A DNA stretch of 64,000 bases, taken from positions 3,906,001-3,970,000 of the forward strand of contig NZ_CP188257.1 in NCBI RefSeq assembly GCF_049994355.1. Direction: 5' to 3'. A model generated the notes under the pieces. That model saw nothing but the letters and a program-made list of their open reading frames with translations, was not told the origin of the DNA and made no database searches. Positions within the stretch are counted from its first letter, which is position 1; the number at the start of each line of letters is the position of its first letter. Below are positions 53,367 to 61,338 of the stretch, piece by piece. Source of the stretch: Angustibacter sp049994355 (lineage in GTDB: Bacteria > Actinomycetota > Actinomycetes > Actinomycetales > Angustibacteraceae). Both the position numbers and the translations under genes were made by a program.

Positions 53367-54848
53367 ATGAGGCTTCGCAGGGGGGACGACGGCGCCGCCA
53401 CCGTCGAGTACGCCGGGGTCATCTTCGTCGTCGTCGCCCTGCTGCTGACCTTCGTCACCCTGGTCAGCCCGGTCGGCTACGCGATCATGGCGAAGATCTG
53501 CGAGGCCATGGGCGGCAGCTGCGCGAACCTCGGCCCGGACGCCCGCGCCAAGGACCTCAAGATTCCCTGTGTCTTCAAGCAGACCGACCGCACGCTGGGC
53601 TACAACGTCAACGTGGAGTTCGTGCGCGGCGAGCGCAAGGACACCGACCAGATCAAGACCAACGCCGATGGCACGGCGAGTGTGACCCTCACCCAAGGCA
53701 GCGGGATCGGCCTGGAGGCCGCGAAGTCCACCACGGGCAAGGGCGCGGACGCCAAGGCTCGGATCACCGCCAACGGCGACCTCGGCTACGTCTACAACTT
53801 CCCTGCCGGCTACGGCGGCAAGCACGCGGCCCAGGGCTTCCTGGACGACCGCCGCGACGGCGCGAACCAGGCGATCGACATCGTCGTCCCCGGCGCGCAG
53901 ACCATCCGCGAGGGTGCGAACCAGGCCGGCAACGCGATCAGCGACGGCTGGGACTGGGCCACCGGCGAGCTGGGCTTCGGCCCCTCGGACGAGGAGAAGG
54001 CCGCCAAGGAGCGGGCCCAGGCGGCCGGTACGCCGGACGCCGTGCAGGTCTCGCTGAGCCTGCAGGGCAACGCCGGCGTCACCCTGGACGGCGGGATCGT
54101 CAAGGCGAACGGCGAGGTCAACGGCCAGGTCAAGGGCACTGCGGTGGTCTCGCTCAACCAGGACGGCCCGGACAAGTCGAGCAGCAGCTTCATGGGCTCG
54201 GCCCAGTTCGACCTCAAGGGCGACGTCACCCTGGGCATCCCGGGCGACCCCCGACAGGGCACCCCCGACATCCCGCCGATCCTGAACCTGAACGGCGCCT
54301 ACGGTCAGACCGTGAGCTACCAGGTCGTGTTCGACGAGAACGGGGATCCGAAGATGCTCGTGCTCTCGCACGAGACCCGCACCAAGGCGGGGATCGGCGT
54401 GAACCCGCCGAAGATCGGCGGCACGGTCAAGGGCGGCGGCAAGGCGACCGCGGACAGCGGCACGATCACGCTGGAGACGACGACCCTGGACCTGCGCGAC
54501 GCCGACAACCGCGCCGCGTTCGACAGCTTCTTCATCACCTACGGCATCGACGCCGGCAGCGTGCACGCCAAGGTGGCCGACATCCCCTTGGACGGTGGGA
54601 TCAGCGGGTTGACCGACCGGTGGGCGCCGCTGCAGGCGCGGCTGGACGCCGATGGCTTCGAAGCGACCTACGTCTACGACACGACAGGAGACGCGTTGAG
54701 CGCCAACGCCGGGGAGAACTCGTTCAAGGCCGGCGGCTGGGGCGTCGGCGGGGAGAACACGACGAGCGGGCGCGAGCTGGTCTCCGCCGTCGCCCGCGAC
54801 AACCGGTTCGGCGGCGCCGAGGTGCCGCTGGCCACCTGCGGGAAGTGA
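53367..54848 (+). CDS. Large prepilin-like secreted protein, novel
   Basis: 493 aa from ATG 53367 with GAGGGGGG upstream. The N-terminus RGDDGAATVEYAGVIFVVVA is a class III prepilin motif: cleavage expected after Gly9, Glu14 at +5, and a helix at about 15-38. Usual Flp pilins are 50-70 aa and TadE/F 120-200 aa, so an ectodomain of about 450 residues is exceptional. That part is Gly/Asp/Thr-rich and beta-looking (VSLSLQGNAGVTLDGGIVKA), has a helical Asn/Ala stretch (about 165-210), and only four Cys (45, 52, 68, 491). No known domain seen. First gene of the operon; overlaps the next by 4 nt. Confidence 0.85.
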   Translation: MRLRRGDDGAATVEYAGVIFVVVALLLTFVTLVSPVGYAIMAKICEAMGGSCANLGPDARAKDLKIPCVFKQTDRTLGYNVNVEFVRGERKDTDQIKTNADGTASVTLTQGSGIGLEAAKSTTGKGADAKARITANGDLGYVYNFPAGYGGKHAAQGFLDDRRDGANQAIDIVVPGAQTIREGANQAGNAISDGWDWATGELGFGPSDEEKAAKERAQAAGTPDAVQVSLSLQGNAGVTLDGGIVKANGEVNGQVKGTAVVSLNQDGPDKSSSSFMGSAQFDLKGDVTLGIPGDPRQGTPDIPPILNLNGAYGQTVSYQVVFDENGDPKMLVLSHETRTKAGIGVNPPKIGGTVKGGGKATADSGTITLETTTLDLRDADNRAAFDSFFITYGIDAGSVHAKVADIPLDGGISGLTDRWAPLQARLDADGFEATYVYDTTGDALSANAGENSFKAGGWGVGGENTTSGRELVSAVARDNRFGGAEVPLATCGK

Positions 54849-55273
54849 CGCCGGTGCACCAGCCGTTCGCCGTCTACCTCGTCGGGGCCATCCTGCTCGG
54901 CGGGGTGCTGGTCGCCATCTCACGTGGGTTGCGCCGGCGGCGCTGGGTCGAGGGCGAGGCCCTGGTCACCGACGTCCGGTTCGACCGGAACGCCTTCGAC
55001 GAGGGCGCCCCGGGCAACCAGCTGTTCGTCGTCCGAGGCGAGGTGCTCACCCCGGACGGCGAGCGGCACGTCGGCCAGGCGCAGGACTTCTACCACGACG
55101 ACGCGAAGGCGTGGCAGGGCCAGCGCCGGCCGGCCTGGTACGACCCGAGGCGCCCGAGCCACTTCACCCTGACCCCGCCGCTGCGCGAGCGCGGCCTGAG
55201 CGGGGACGACGTGTTCGTCTACGCGGTGATGGCACTGATCGCCGCGGTCGTGCTGGCGGTGGTGCTGCTGTGA
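54845..55273 (+). CDS. DUF3592-like membrane protein in Tad operon
   Basis: 142 aa. Helix at about 8-24 (FAVYLVGAILLGGVLVAIS), a beta-type central domain (VEGEALVTDVRFDRNAFDEG, then QLFVVRGEVLTPDGERH) and a terminal helix VFVYAVMALIAAVVLAVVLL. The helix-beta domain-helix layout and the WYDPRRPSHFTL motif resemble DUF3592, of unknown function. GTG 54845 is fixed by the GTGA overlap; it overlaps the next gene in the same way. An accessory role in the pilus system is inferred from coupling only. Confidence 0.75.
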   Translation: MTPVHQPFAVYLVGAILLGGVLVAISRGLRRRRWVEGEALVTDVRFDRNAFDEGAPGNQLFVVRGEVLTPDGERHVGQAQDFYHDDAKAWQGQRRPAWYDPRRPSHFTLTPPLRERGLSGDDVFVYAVMALIAAVVLAVVLL

Positions 55274-55761
55274 CCGGTGGGCGTGGGTGGACGGTCTCGT
55301 GGGCCGGCGTCGTGGCCGGCGCGGTCAGCGGCGTGCTGCTAACCCTGCTGTTCGTCACGGCGATGACTGACGCCTTATCGCCCGCTCTGGCCCTGATGCC
55401 CGAGTTCGTGGGGTACGGTCTGATGCTGCTGCTTGTGGGGTGTCTGCGTGCTGTGTGCGGTATGTGGGCTGCCTCATGGCATCGGCGTCGGTATGAGGTG
55501 GAGTCGCGCACCGAGTTCATCCCGACCGCCGCGCTCGCCGGGGTGCTCGGCTGGGCCGGTTGGTTCGTGCTGAACGGGGTCGCGGCGCACACCGTGGGTG
55601 GGGACTGGGTGACCGTCCGGAGTCTGGCCGAAGTGCTCCGGTGGGTCGCCGAGATGGTGGTGGGCTCGCTCCTCTTGAGCCCGCAGGGTCCGGTCGAGGC
55701 GAGGGGACGTTCCCTTCCACGGCAGGCGGGTTCGGTCGGAAGGACGTCACGCGGATGGTGA
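55270..55761 (+). CDS. Hypothetical four-helix membrane protein in Tad operon
   Basis: 163 aa, no family recognised. Four hydrophobic segments: WAGVVAGAVSGVLLTLLFVT, LMPEFVGYGLMLLLVGCLRA, ALAGVLGWAGWFVLNGVAAH and LRWVAEMVVGSLLLS. Stretch 55370-55510 uses codons with A/T third bases (ttatcg, gtatgtgggct, ggtatgag) more than its neighbours, hinting at different ancestry. The last 25 residues are Arg/Gly-rich and look non-structural. GTG 55270 overlaps the previous stop (GTGA). The next gene begins 35 nt after its stop, the only real gap in the operon. Confidence 0.65.
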   Translation: MTGGRGWTVSWAGVVAGAVSGVLLTLLFVTAMTDALSPALALMPEFVGYGLMLLLVGCLRAVCGMWAASWHRRRYEVESRTEFIPTAALAGVLGWAGWFVLNGVAAHTVGGDWVTVRSLAEVLRWVAEMVVGSLLLSPQGPVEARGRSLPRQAGSVGRTSRGW

Positions 55762-55796
55762 TCGTGGGTGTTGGTGCAGCGGAGGAGGTGCCAGGC

Positions 55797-56516
55797 ATGT
55801 CGAGGTGGACGCGGCGAGGGCCTGGCGTCGCCCGGCGTCGTCCTCTCCTGCCCGGGCTGGTCGGGCTGTTCGCGGTGGCGGTCACGATGAGCACGGCGGG
55901 GTGCGGCTCCTCCTCCGACAGCGCGCCGCAGGCCCTGACGACCGCGACCGTCCCGGCCGACGAGGCCAGCGCTCCGGCCGGCTGGCAGACCCGGCAGGGG
56001 CCGGGCTTCAGCGTCGCGCTGCCGCCGCAGTGGCAGAACCGGCCGGACGACCAGCGGGCTGCCCCGTCGGCCGCGCTCGAGGTGGGCGTCCCCTACGCCG
56101 CGCAGACCGTCCCGCCGCCACTGCTGCTCGCGTTCGTCGGGCGCGATCTGGTCGGGCCGCTGCCGATCCGCGAGAAGGTGCTGCGCGCCCAGCTCGAGGC
56201 GGGCCTGCCGGACGACACGACGCTGGGTGCGAGCACGCACGTCAAGGTGGCCGGCTCGACCGACGCCGTCACCTTCGACGTCACCTACCGCACCAAGGGC
56301 GGCACGTCGGTGACCGGCGTCCGGCTGGCGCCGACCACGGTCCGCCAGCGCGAGCTGATCGTGGAGACGGCCGGCCTGCCCAAGTACGGCTTCCGGTACG
56401 CGGCCGCGCAGGACGACTTCGACCAGGGCACCTGGAACCAGATCCTCGGCTCGATCGTGGTCCGGGCGGGCGACCAGGGCACCGAGGCGCCGTCCACCGA
56501 CGGGCAGGACTCGTGA
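55797..56516 (+). CDS. Lipoprotein in Tad operon
   Basis: 239 aa from ATG 55797, with GGAGGAGG upstream. Basic N-region (RRGPGVARRRPLLPG), hydrophobic stretch and lipobox STAGC (acyl Cys near 38), then a Ser/Thr/Ala linker and a domain of about 170 residues. The motif PAGWQTRQGPGFSVALPPQW resembles the start of LpqN/PsbP-like or DUF1795-type folds, and VETAGLPKYGFRYAAAQDDF lies near the end. In a monoderm Tad system a surface lipoprotein could act as a pilot or dock; this is inference. Overlaps the next gene by 4 nt. Confidence 0.78.
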   Translation: MSRWTRRGPGVARRRPLLPGLVGLFAVAVTMSTAGCGSSSDSAPQALTTATVPADEASAPAGWQTRQGPGFSVALPPQWQNRPDDQRAAPSAALEVGVPYAAQTVPPPLLLAFVGRDLVGPLPIREKVLRAQLEAGLPDDTTLGASTHVKVAGSTDAVTFDVTYRTKGGTSVTGVRLAPTTVRQRELIVETAGLPKYGFRYAAAQDDFDQGTWNQILGSIVVRAGDQGTEAPSTDGQDS

Positions 56517-57349
56517 CCCTCGTCGGGCTCGGCCTGCCTCAGGTCGCGGTCGAGCACGCCCGGCTGGCCGCGGCCGGCGCCGACGCGACCGAGCTGCAGT
56601 CCCTGCTGGGCGCGCCGGACGACGACCGGTCCGGGGTGCTGCTGCTGACCTGCGACGAGCCGGGCGAGGAGCGGCAGTCCCACCGGGCCGGGGTCGTCCG
56701 GGCACTCAGCGAGCGCGCGGACGTCGCCGTGCTGGCCCTGAGCGAGCCGCCGAGCCGGATCGCGCTGCTGATGCGCTGCCTGGACTTCGTCAGCCCCTAC
56801 CTGCCGGTGGCCGACCTGCACGCGGTCGCGCCGGCGGTGAACGGCGCGCTGCGCACGCTCGCGCTGGTGGACGGGGTCTCCGGCCTGCGGCGGCCGGCGC
56901 CCAGCGTCGTCCAGCACGGGCTGGGCCTGGTGCCGGGCAGCCGGTTCGCTGTCGACCTGGAGGCCGGCACGGTCGGCGCGCCGAACACGCTCGACGCCGT
57001 CACGAAGAGCCTGCCGGCGAACCCGGTCGCGACGTCCGCGGTCGTCGTCGCCGCCGACACCTGGTACCCGCTGCTGCCGGGCGCACCGGCCGAGCCGACA
57101 GTGATGCTGCGTGACGTGCCGCCGCGCACGTTCTGGGGGGCCAGGCGGTGGGCGGAGCTCACCGTGCTGACCGAGCCACTCGAGACCGTCGTCGAGCGCG
57201 CGTTGCAACAGCCGGCCAGACCCTGCACCGGCTGCGCGCGCCAGGTCCGCCAGGCGACCTGCCCGTTCTGCGGCGTCGTCCCCGGCCAGCCGGGCCCGCA
57301 TGTCTCCACGTCCCCGCTGCCCAACCACGACGAGGTGCCTGCCCTGTGA
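56513..57349 (+). CDS. Zinc-ribbon protein of unknown function in Tad operon
   Basis: 278 aa, soluble, no membrane helix. The N-terminal 230 residues match nothing I recognise (LRTLALVDGVSGLRRPAPSV, PGSRFAVDLEAGTVGAPNTL). The C-terminus carries C238-x2-C241-x8-C250-x2-C253 (CTGCARQVRQATCPFCG), a zinc-ribbon knuckle, followed by a flexible tail. GTG 56513 and both gene junctions are 4-nt overlaps, so it is made together with the machine; a cytoplasmic assembly or regulatory factor is a reasonable guess. Confidence 0.75.
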   Translation: MTLVGLGLPQVAVEHARLAAAGADATELQSLLGAPDDDRSGVLLLTCDEPGEERQSHRAGVVRALSERADVAVLALSEPPSRIALLMRCLDFVSPYLPVADLHAVAPAVNGALRTLALVDGVSGLRRPAPSVVQHGLGLVPGSRFAVDLEAGTVGAPNTLDAVTKSLPANPVATSAVVVAADTWYPLLPGAPAEPTVMLRDVPPRTFWGARRWAELTVLTEPLETVVERALQQPARPCTGCARQVRQATCPFCGVVPGQPGPHVSTSPLPNHDEVPAL

Positions 57350-58050
57350 ATCCCCGCCAGCGACGTGGCGTGCTGCTCCTGGCTGTCGCCGCCCTCGGCG
57401 CGCTCGCCGTCTTCGTCTCCGTGCTGTCCTTCGTGTCCAGCGTGAACGCCAAGGCCGGCGACTTCGTCCCGGTCGTCGCCTTGGCGAACGACCTGAAGGC
57501 CTACCAGCCGGTCACGCCCGAGGACGTCGAGCTGCGCCAGGTGCCGGCCAAGTGGCTGTCCACCGGCGCGATCCAGGACGCCCGCGACGTGGTCGGCCTG
57601 GTCCCGGTGAACGCCTACGCGAAGGGCACCTTCGCCGAGCGCGGCATGTTCATCGACCGCCCGGGGATCCAGCAGGGCAACCGCGAGGTCGCGATCCTGG
57701 TCGACGCCGAGACCGGGGTGGCGGGCAAGGTCCGCTCCGGCGACCGGGTGGACATCATCGCGACCTTCAAGGGCGAGGACGGCAAGCAGAGCACGTCCAG
57801 CATCTGGGCGCAGAACGCGCTGGTGATCGACGTCGGACTGCCGGAGCAGGTCGAGCGGCAGGGCGATGGCCAGGCTTTCAGCGAGGGCAAGGCGGTGCCG
57901 GTCACGTTCGCGCTGCCGACCCAGACGGCGCTGCGAGTCGCCTACGCGGAGAGCTTCGCGGTGAAGGTGCGGCTGGCGCTGCGAGCCCGCAACGACGACT
58001 CGCAGGTGCACCCGGGCGACCTGATCTTCCCCGCCGGGAACGGCTCGTGA
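57346..58050 (+). CDS. cpaB: CpaB/RcpC-like SAF-domain pilus assembly protein
   Basis: 234 aa. N-terminal helix (GVLLLAVAALGALAVFVSVL) then a SAF domain (VPVVALANDLKAYQPVTPED, then VELRQVPAKWLS) and the RcpC-type domain with REVAILVDAETGVAGKVRSG and DRVDIIATF. CpaB/RcpC couples the Flp pilus to the envelope; in monoderms there is no secretin and the protein probably acts on the outer face of the membrane. GTG 57346, GTGA overlaps at both ends. Confidence 0.87.
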   Translation: MNPRQRRGVLLLAVAALGALAVFVSVLSFVSSVNAKAGDFVPVVALANDLKAYQPVTPEDVELRQVPAKWLSTGAIQDARDVVGLVPVNAYAKGTFAERGMFIDRPGIQQGNREVAILVDAETGVAGKVRSGDRVDIIATFKGEDGKQSTSSIWAQNALVIDVGLPEQVERQGDGQAFSEGKAVPVTFALPTQTALRVAYAESFAVKVRLALRARNDDSQVHPGDLIFPAGNGS

Positions 58051-59627
58051 GCGCCTCGATCGTCCTGGTCAGCCAGGACGAGGACGTCCGCAGCTCGGTC
58101 CGCTCGATCGCCGGCGAGGCCACCGAGGTCGACCTGGTCGGCGTGCTGTCCACCACCGCCGAGCTGGTCGCGGCGCTGGACGACGGTGAGGTGGACGTCG
58201 TCCTGGTCGACGACGGCCTGACCGAGATGCCCGCGCTCGACCTGGTGCGCAACCTCGGACAGTCCCGGCCGATGCTCGCGGTGCTGGTGCTCAGCCGCGA
58301 CCCCGACCCGTTCACGCTCAGCGCGGTGATCGAGGCCGGCGCCCGCGGGATGATCGCGCTGCCTCTGTCGCTGCAAGACCTGCAGGCCCGGGTCGACAAC
58401 GCCGCGTCCTGGAGCCGCACGCTGCGCAACCACGTCACCGGCCAGGGCGGCTTCGCCGCCGGCCGCGGTCGGGTGGTGGCGATCGCCGGCGCCAAGGGCG
58501 GTGTCGGGACGACGACGCTGAGCGTGCTGCTGGCCCAGCAGAGCGTGCTGCCCAGCCGCACTCTGTGTCTGGTGGACCTCGACCTGCGCAAGGGGGACGT
58601 CGCCTACTACTGCGGGGTCACCCCGCGCCGGTCCATCGCCGACCTCGCAGACGTGGCGAGCGAGATCACCGGCCGGAGCATCCGCGAGGTCGTGCAGGAC
58701 GTGCCGGCCGGGTTCGCGGTGCTCACCGCCCCGGTCGAGGCCGAGCGCGCCGAGGACGTGACCGCGCTGGTCACCCGGCAGGTGCTCAACCAGCTGCGGA
58801 TGCAGTTCGAGCTCATCCTGGTCGACGTCGGTGCGACCCTGGACGACGCGTCGGCCACGGTGCTGGAGATGGCCGACGACGCGCTGCTCGTGGTCACGGC
58901 GGACGTGGTCAGCCTGCGTTCGGCCCGGCGCAGCCTGGTCGCCTGGGAGCGGCTCGCGATCCGCCAGCCCGACGACGTCCGGCTGGTCGTCAACATGGTC
59001 AGCCGACGACGCGAGGTGCAGCCCGACTTCGCGCAGCGCGTCGTCCAGATCCCGCTGGCCGGCGCCGTCCCCGAGGTGTTCGCCGAGCTCGAACCGGCTG
59101 TCAACACGGGCACCCTGGCCACGGCCCGCCCGGGCGTCGCCGCACGCGCGGTCTGCGCGGTGGGCCGGTCACTGGGCCTGCGCGAGCAGCTGTCGCCCCC
59201 CGAGGCAGCCGGCCTGCAGGTCGAGGTCGAGCCGCTGACCCGCACGTCCGGCCGCCGCCGGCGCGGACGACGCGTCGTCGGGGACAACGGGCAGTCGATG
59301 GTGGAGCTGCCCGTGGTGGTCGGGCTGTTCGTCGCGGTCTTCCTGCTCTGCCTGCAGGGCGTGGTGTTCGGCGTCACCCAGATCCTGGCCCACCACGCGG
59401 CGCAGGAGGTGGCGCGCGAGGCCTCGGTGCGAGCGGACCCCGCCACCGTGAACGCGGCCGCGCACCACGCGCTGCCGCTGTCCTTCGGGGACGGCTCGTC
59501 GGTCAGCATCGACCAGGGCGCCAGCACGGTCGCGGTGCGGGTGCACACCCCGCGGGTCATCCCGCTGCCCAGCCCCATCGACCTGGACGTCGTCGCCCGG
59601 GCCGAGTTCCAGCCGGAGCCCTCGTGA
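58047..59627 (+). CDS. CpaE/TadZ ATPase fused to a TadE-like pseudopilin
   Basis: 526 aa in one open frame. Residues 1-125: degenerate receiver-like domain (VDVVLVDDGLTEMPALDLVR). Residues 140-385: ParA/MinD-type ATPase with deviant Walker A GAKGGVGTTT (148-157), VDLDLRKGD and LILVDVGATLDD, as in CpaE/TadZ, which positions Tad machines. Residues 403-526: a full TadE-like pseudopilin, with basic stretch GRRRRGRR, cleavage motif GDNG-QSMVE (G415; E420 at +5), helix 421-444 and a short ectodomain. No ATG, GTG or TTG lies in frame between codon 372 and the motif, so the pilin part has no start of its own. GTG 58047. Confidence 0.85.
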   Translation: MSASIVLVSQDEDVRSSVRSIAGEATEVDLVGVLSTTAELVAALDDGEVDVVLVDDGLTEMPALDLVRNLGQSRPMLAVLVLSRDPDPFTLSAVIEAGARGMIALPLSLQDLQARVDNAASWSRTLRNHVTGQGGFAAGRGRVVAIAGAKGGVGTTTLSVLLAQQSVLPSRTLCLVDLDLRKGDVAYYCGVTPRRSIADLADVASEITGRSIREVVQDVPAGFAVLTAPVEAERAEDVTALVTRQVLNQLRMQFELILVDVGATLDDASATVLEMADDALLVVTADVVSLRSARRSLVAWERLAIRQPDDVRLVVNMVSRRREVQPDFAQRVVQIPLAGAVPEVFAELEPAVNTGTLATARPGVAARAVCAVGRSLGLREQLSPPEAAGLQVEVEPLTRTSGRRRRGRRVVGDNGQSMVELPVVVGLFVAVFLLCLQGVVFGVTQILAHHAAQEVAREASVRADPATVNAAAHHALPLSFGDGSSVSIDQGASTVAVRVHTPRVIPLPSPIDLDVVARAEFQPEPS

Positions 59628-60010
59628 TCGGCGCGACCAGGAGCTGCGGCGAGGACGGCAGCATCGCCGTCGAGCTGGTGGCGAGCGTGCCGATCCTGGT
59701 CGTGCTCACGATGGGCATGGTCCAGGGGCTCTACGCGGTGACCGCCGTCGAGGCGGCCAGCCGGGCGGCCCGTGACGCTGCCCGGGCCGCCTCGCCGGCC
59801 AGCGCCACCACGCCGTACTCCGCCGCCCAGTCCGCGCTGCCGGGCTGGGTGCGGGTCCGGCAGGTGAGCGTCGGCTCCGGCGGCGGCTGCGCGGGCGAGT
59901 GCTCGACCGTGCAGGTCGAGGTGCCGTTCGGCGTCCCCGGGGTGCTCACCGCCGGGTCGTTCACGGTGACCAAGCACGCCGATCTGCCGAGGGTTGACGC
60001 ATGGGGCTGA
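59624..60010 (+). CDS. tadE: TadE-like pseudopilin
   Basis: 128 aa from GTG 59624 (GTGA overlap with the previous stop). Class III prepilin motif CGEDG-SIAVELVASVPIL: cleavage after Gly12, Glu17 at +5, followed by a hydrophobic helix to about residue 40. The ectodomain has two Cys (GGCAGEC) and VQVEVPFGVPGVLTAGSFTV. Probably a minor pilin partner of the TadE domain fused to CpaE. Its end overlaps tadA by 10 nt. Confidence 0.88.
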   Translation: MIGATRSCGEDGSIAVELVASVPILVVLTMGMVQGLYAVTAVEAASRAARDAARAASPASATTPYSAAQSALPGWVRVRQVSVGSGGGCAGECSTVQVEVPFGVPGVLTAGSFTVTKHADLPRVDAWG

Positions 60011-61338
60011 AGGACAGGGTCGCGGCCGACGAGCGAGGCTCCGGCGAGGAGATCAACCTCGTCGGCGCCTACCTCGAGCGGCTGCTGGAGGAGCTGGACC
60101 GCGACGAGCTGCGCGGGCTCAGCGAGGTGCAGCGCCGGGCGCGGCTGGAGCGCCGGCTCGGCGACCTGCTGAGCATCGAAGGCCCGGTGATGAGCAACCG
60201 GGAACGCGCCGCCTTCATCCGCCGGGTGGTCGACGAGGCGCTCGGGCTGGGCGTGCTCGAGCCGCTGCTGGCCGACGAGTCGATCACCGAGATCATGGTC
60301 AACGGCCCGGACAACGTCTTCGTCGAGCGACGCGGCCGGGTGGAGCGCCACCCCACGGTCTTCTCCTCGCAGGCCCAGCTGATGCAGACCATCGACCGGA
60401 TCGTGTCGCGGGTCAACCGACGGGTGGACGAGTCCAGCCCGATGGTGGACGCCCGGCTGGCCACCGGCGAGCGGGTCAACGTGATCATCCCGCCGCTCGC
60501 GCTGGACGGTCCGACGCTGACCATCCGGCGCTTCCCCCGGCCGTTCCGGCTGCACGAGCTGGTCGAGCGGGACACCGTCAGCCCCGAGGTGGTGGCCCTG
60601 CTGTCGGCCTGCGTGCGGGCCAAGTTCAACATCGTCATCTCCGGCGGCACCGGCTCGGGCAAGACGACCTTCCTGAACGCGCTGTCCGGCCTGATCCCGG
60701 ACCACGAGCGGATCATCACCGTCGAGGACGCCGCCGAGCTCACGCTGCAGCAACCGCACGTCGTCCGGCTCGAGTCGCGCCCGTCCAACGTGGAGGGACG
60801 CGGCGAGGTGACCATCCGCGACCTGGTGCGCAACAGCCTGCGGATGCGGCCGGACCGGATCGTGGTCGGCGAGGTCCGCGGCGGCGAGACGCTGGACATG
60901 CTGCAGGCGATGAACACCGGCCACGAGGGGTCGTTGGCCACCGTGCACGCCAACAGCGCGGACGACGCCCTCAGCCGGCTGGAGACGCTGGCCTCGATGA
61001 GCGAGCTCGGACTGCCGGTGGACGTCCTGCGCGACCAGCTGAACGGTGCCATCGACATCGTCGTCCAGCTCGCCCGGCAGAGCGACGGTTCGCGCAAGGT
61101 GGTCGAGGTGGCCGCCCTGGTGTCCCGTCGCCGCGAGGACTACCGGATCGAGCCGCTGGCCCACTACGAGGCGAACCCGCTGGTGCCCGGTGACCGGGTC
61201 ACCGGTCGCTACCGGCACCACGCGTTGCCCTCGACGATGTCCGCCCGACTGGTCGGGATGGGCGAGAGCGTCCCCGGCGCCTTCACCGGCCTGGGGTCCG
61301 CCCCCGACCAGGACGCCACCTCCTGGGGGCGCGCGTGA
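60001..61338 (+). CDS. tadA: Tad/CpaF secretion ATPase
   Basis: Hexameric cytoplasmic ATPase driving pilus assembly, 445 aa. N-terminal domain with EPLLADESITEIMVNGPDNV, P-loop GGTGSGKTT (about 215-223), Asp box TVEDAAEL (240-247), Walker B RPDRIVVGEVRGGE (284-296) and His box MNTGHEGSLATVHAN (304-318), all intact. ATG 60001 overlaps the pseudopilin gene. Confidence 0.96.
   Translation: MGLKDRVAADERGSGEEINLVGAYLERLLEELDRDELRGLSEVQRRARLERRLGDLLSIEGPVMSNRERAAFIRRVVDEALGLGVLEPLLADESITEIMVNGPDNVFVERRGRVERHPTVFSSQAQLMQTIDRIVSRVNRRVDESSPMVDARLATGERVNVIIPPLALDGPTLTIRRFPRPFRLHELVERDTVSPEVVALLSACVRAKFNIVISGGTGSGKTTFLNALSGLIPDHERIITVEDAAELTLQQPHVVRLESRPSNVEGRGEVTIRDLVRNSLRMRPDRIVVGEVRGGETLDMLQAMNTGHEGSLATVHANSADDALSRLETLASMSELGLPVDVLRDQLNGAIDIVVQLARQSDGSRKVVEVAALVSRRREDYRIEPLAHYEANPLVPGDRVTGRYRHHALPSTMSARLVGMGESVPGAFTGLGSAPDQDATSWGRA

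Noticed and set aside
53367..55273. Polymorphic toxin plus membrane immunity pair
   Set aside because: No recognisable C-terminal toxin domain, no export module other than the prepilin motif, and the neighbours continue as a Tad operon.
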